DNA of 6,140 bases from an uncultured Bacilli bacterium (GTDB taxonomy: Bacteria; Bacillota_I; Bacilli_A; RF39; UBA660): assembly GCA_944358685.1 (NCBI GenBank), contig CALVRQ010000058.1, positions 1 through 6,140 of the forward strand, read 5' to 3'. Positions 4,543 to 6,140 of the stretch are shown here, piece after piece (within the stretch, counting starts at the first letter, position 1; each line of letters opens with the position of its first letter). The notes below the pieces were generated by a model. It searched no databases and was not told where the DNA came from. It was given only the letters and a program-made list of their open reading frames with translations. Made by a program: the position numbers and the translations under genes.

Positions 4543-6140
4543 TTATCTAGCATTTTCAAATTTATACTTAATTTTTTCTTTTAATTTTGAATTTCTAATA
4601 TATTCATGATTATTTTGTACACTAGAAGCAAAAGCCTCAGGTTCACCAATAATAATTAATTTCTTTTTAGCCCTAGTAACACCCGTATAAACAAGCTTTT
4701 TATAAAGCATTCGTTTATATGAACGTGCCATTGGCATAATTACCATCTCAAATTCACTACCTTGACTTTTATGAATGCTTATAATAAATCCATGTTTTAT
4801 TTTAGAAAAATCTTTTGGCGTATACTTAACTAAATTACCATCAAAATCAACATATATTTCATCTTTTTTACTTTTACTAGTATTTCCATACTTAATATAT
4901 TTTATTACTCCAATATCACCATTAAATACATTTTCATCTGGCATATTTACAAGCTGCAATATCTTATCATTTTCCCTAAAAATCACATTACTAGTTTTAA
5001 TTTCTCTTTTCTCTGGTGCCTTAGGATTAAAAACATTTTGTAGCTCACTATTTAATGCATCAATACCATTTTCACCTTTATACATAGGAGCTAAAATCTG
5101 AAGTCGCTTATAATCATAGCCTTTCTCTATAACTTTTTCACAAAGTCTAACCAAATTACTTTTAATATGATTAGCTGAACACTTTAAAAAAGTATAATCA
5201 CTATATGTATTCAAATAATTATCACTAAGTTCACCATCTTTAATTTCATAAGCAAGCGTTGTAATATAAGAATCTTCATCTTGTCTGTATAAATGATTCA
5301 AATGAATAGTATCAATACATTCACTACATATTAAATCTTTAAGCAAATTTCCAGGCCCAACACTAGGAAGCTGATCATAATCACCAACCAAAATCATTTT
5401 AACATTACTTCTGAGTCCCTTGAGTAAACTATCAAATAAATTAATATCAATCATACTAACCTCATCAATAATAACTAACTCAACATTTGATTTATTAGAT
5501 TCATTTATCATAAATTCTAATGTATCCTTATTCCATTTTAAAAATCTATGAATAGTTGAAGCTGGTAAAAAAGTCGAATCACTCATTCGCTTACTAGCTC
5601 TACCAGTAGGTGCGAGTAAAGCTAAACGCTCAGTAAACTCATCATAATTAAGTTTATTAACGTGCTGATAAAGCTCAGTAATAGCCTTAATTATCGTCGT
5701 CTTACCAGTCCCAGGTCCACCAGTAATAATAAGTAAATTATTCTCTAAAGCCTTTTTAATAGCCTTTCTTTGTTCATCATTATATTTAATACTATTAATC
5801 TTTTCAAGTTCATCAAGTAAACCATCTAAATTTTTATGTTTCTTAACCGGTTTAGAAGCTAAATCATAAAGTCTTTCTGTAATATTAGCCTCAGCATCCC
5901 AAATTTCTTCTAAATAATAATCATCACCATTTACAACTATATAATCCGCATCTTTTAATTCTTTAAAAACTTCATCATAATTATCATACGAAGTATCCAA
6001 AAACTTATTTACACTACCAATAATTTCCTCTTTACTTAAATAACTATCACCATTTTGATATATAAGTTTTTTCATAACATACAAAGTGGCCGCTTTTACT
6101 CTCCTATCGTCATCTAAAGCCATATCCAAAACCTTAGCTG
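4543..6140 (-). CDS. recD2: RecD2-like ATP-dependent DNA helicase, 5' end outside window
   Basis: Superfamily 1B 5'-3' DNA helicase of the RecD2 (stand-alone RecD) type, acting in DNA repair and recombination without RecBC. Counting from an in-frame Met-equivalent at 6129, the motifs run in order: Walker A GGPGTGKTT (137-145), Ia APTGRASKR (173-181), STIHRFLKW (191-199), motif II IIDEVSM (220-226), motif III GDYDQLPSVGPG (249-260), LYRQ (280-283), APMYKGENG (357-365), NGDIGVI (413-419), motif V SIHKSQGSE (451-459) and motif VI YTGVTRAKK (481-489). All catalytic motifs look intact. The N-terminal DDDRRVKAATLYVM matches the RecD2 region before the helicase core. The frame stays open to the window edge (GCT AAG GTT TTG), and the family is normally about 720-800 residues, so about 200 N-terminal residues are missing and the TTG at 6129 is not the true start. 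The 53-residue gene follows. Confidence 0.95.
   Translation of the reverse strand, partial: AKVLDMALDDDRRVKAATLYVMKKLIYQNGDSYLSKEEIIGSVNKFLDTSYDNYDEVFKELKDADYIVVNGDDYYLEEIWDAEANITERLYDLASKPVKKHKNLDGLLDELEKINSIKYNDEQRKAIKKALENNLLIITGGPGTGKTTIIKAITELYQHVNKLNYDEFTERLALLAPTGRASKRMSDSTFLPASTIHRFLKWNKDTLEFMINESNKSNVELVIIDEVSMIDINLFDSLLKGLRSNVKMILVGDYDQLPSVGPGNLLKDLICSECIDTIHLNHLYRQDEDSYITTLAYEIKDGELSDNYLNTYSDYTFLKCSANHIKSNLVRLCEKVIEKGYDYKRLQILAPMYKGENGIDALNSELQNVFNPKAPEKREIKTSNVIFRENDKILQLVNMPDENVFNGDIGVIKYIKYGNTSKSKKDEIYVDFDGNLVKYTPKDFSKIKHGFIISIHKSQGSEFEMVIMPMARSYKRMLYKKLVYTGVTRAKKKLIIIGEPEAFASSVQNNHEYIRNSKLKEKIKYKFENAR

Noticed and set aside
4775..5101. Plus-strand open frame of 108 codons
   Set aside because: Lies within the helicase coding region, whose conserved motifs fix the true frame on the other strand.
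1..6140. CRISPR array, tRNA, rRNA or known riboswitch
   Set aside because: No regularly spaced direct repeats, cloverleaf, rRNA-like stretch or recognisable aptamer core was seen. The gap before fhs is only 32 bp and holds just its ribosome-binding site.

Overview
The window comes from an AT-rich, low-GC Bacillota-type chromosome. Every full-length gene ends in TAA, TGG is the only Trp codon seen, and the ribosome-binding sites are strong GGAGGTGAT-type. The mix of a RecD2-type helicase, formate-tetrahydrofolate ligase and a low-complexity, Asn/Ser/Thr-rich anchored protein recalls uncultured gut Bacilli (RF39/Erysipelotrichia-like) lineages. That placement is an inference from style, not from a marker gene.

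Layout from right to left. Positions 4543-6140 (minus) hold the C-terminal three-quarters or so of a RecD2-like DNA helicase, cut by the window edge. A 53-residue membrane-anchored small protein follows it (4323-4484, minus). A bidirectional terminator at 4292-4319 separates this unit from a convergent single gene of unknown function (3709-4293, plus), which has a perfect-consensus promoter and Shine-Dalgarno site. Diverging from that gene is a two-gene minus-strand unit: a short-chain dehydrogenase/reductase with altered cofactor motifs (2835-3605), then formate-tetrahydrofolate ligase fhs (1144-2802), 32 bp apart.

The left end is the unusual part. After fhs comes a hairpin followed on the minus strand by 25 consecutive T. 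Only 27 bp later an anchored surface protein starts (40-984, minus). Its last ~60 codons contain an island of about 58% GC, against about 24% just upstream in the same gene. On the coding strand the island is poor in A and consists largely of NNC/NNT codons between a WWTLSP motif and an AVRPAITL motif. This is the pattern expected of a variable region (VR) written by a diversity-generating retroelement (DGR) from a template full of AAC/AAT codons. The reverse transcriptase and template repeat are not in the window; if they exist they are most likely beyond position 1 or elsewhere in the genome.

The 25-T tract could form a second layer of variation. It is both the U-tract of a terminator-like hairpin and the middle of a possible 26-codon leader ORF that begins inside the hairpin and ends in an ATGA overlap with the surface-protein start. 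Changes in T number would alter both termination and reading frame. The helicase, fhs and SDR genes look like ordinary housekeeping functions, with no evident link to the surface protein.
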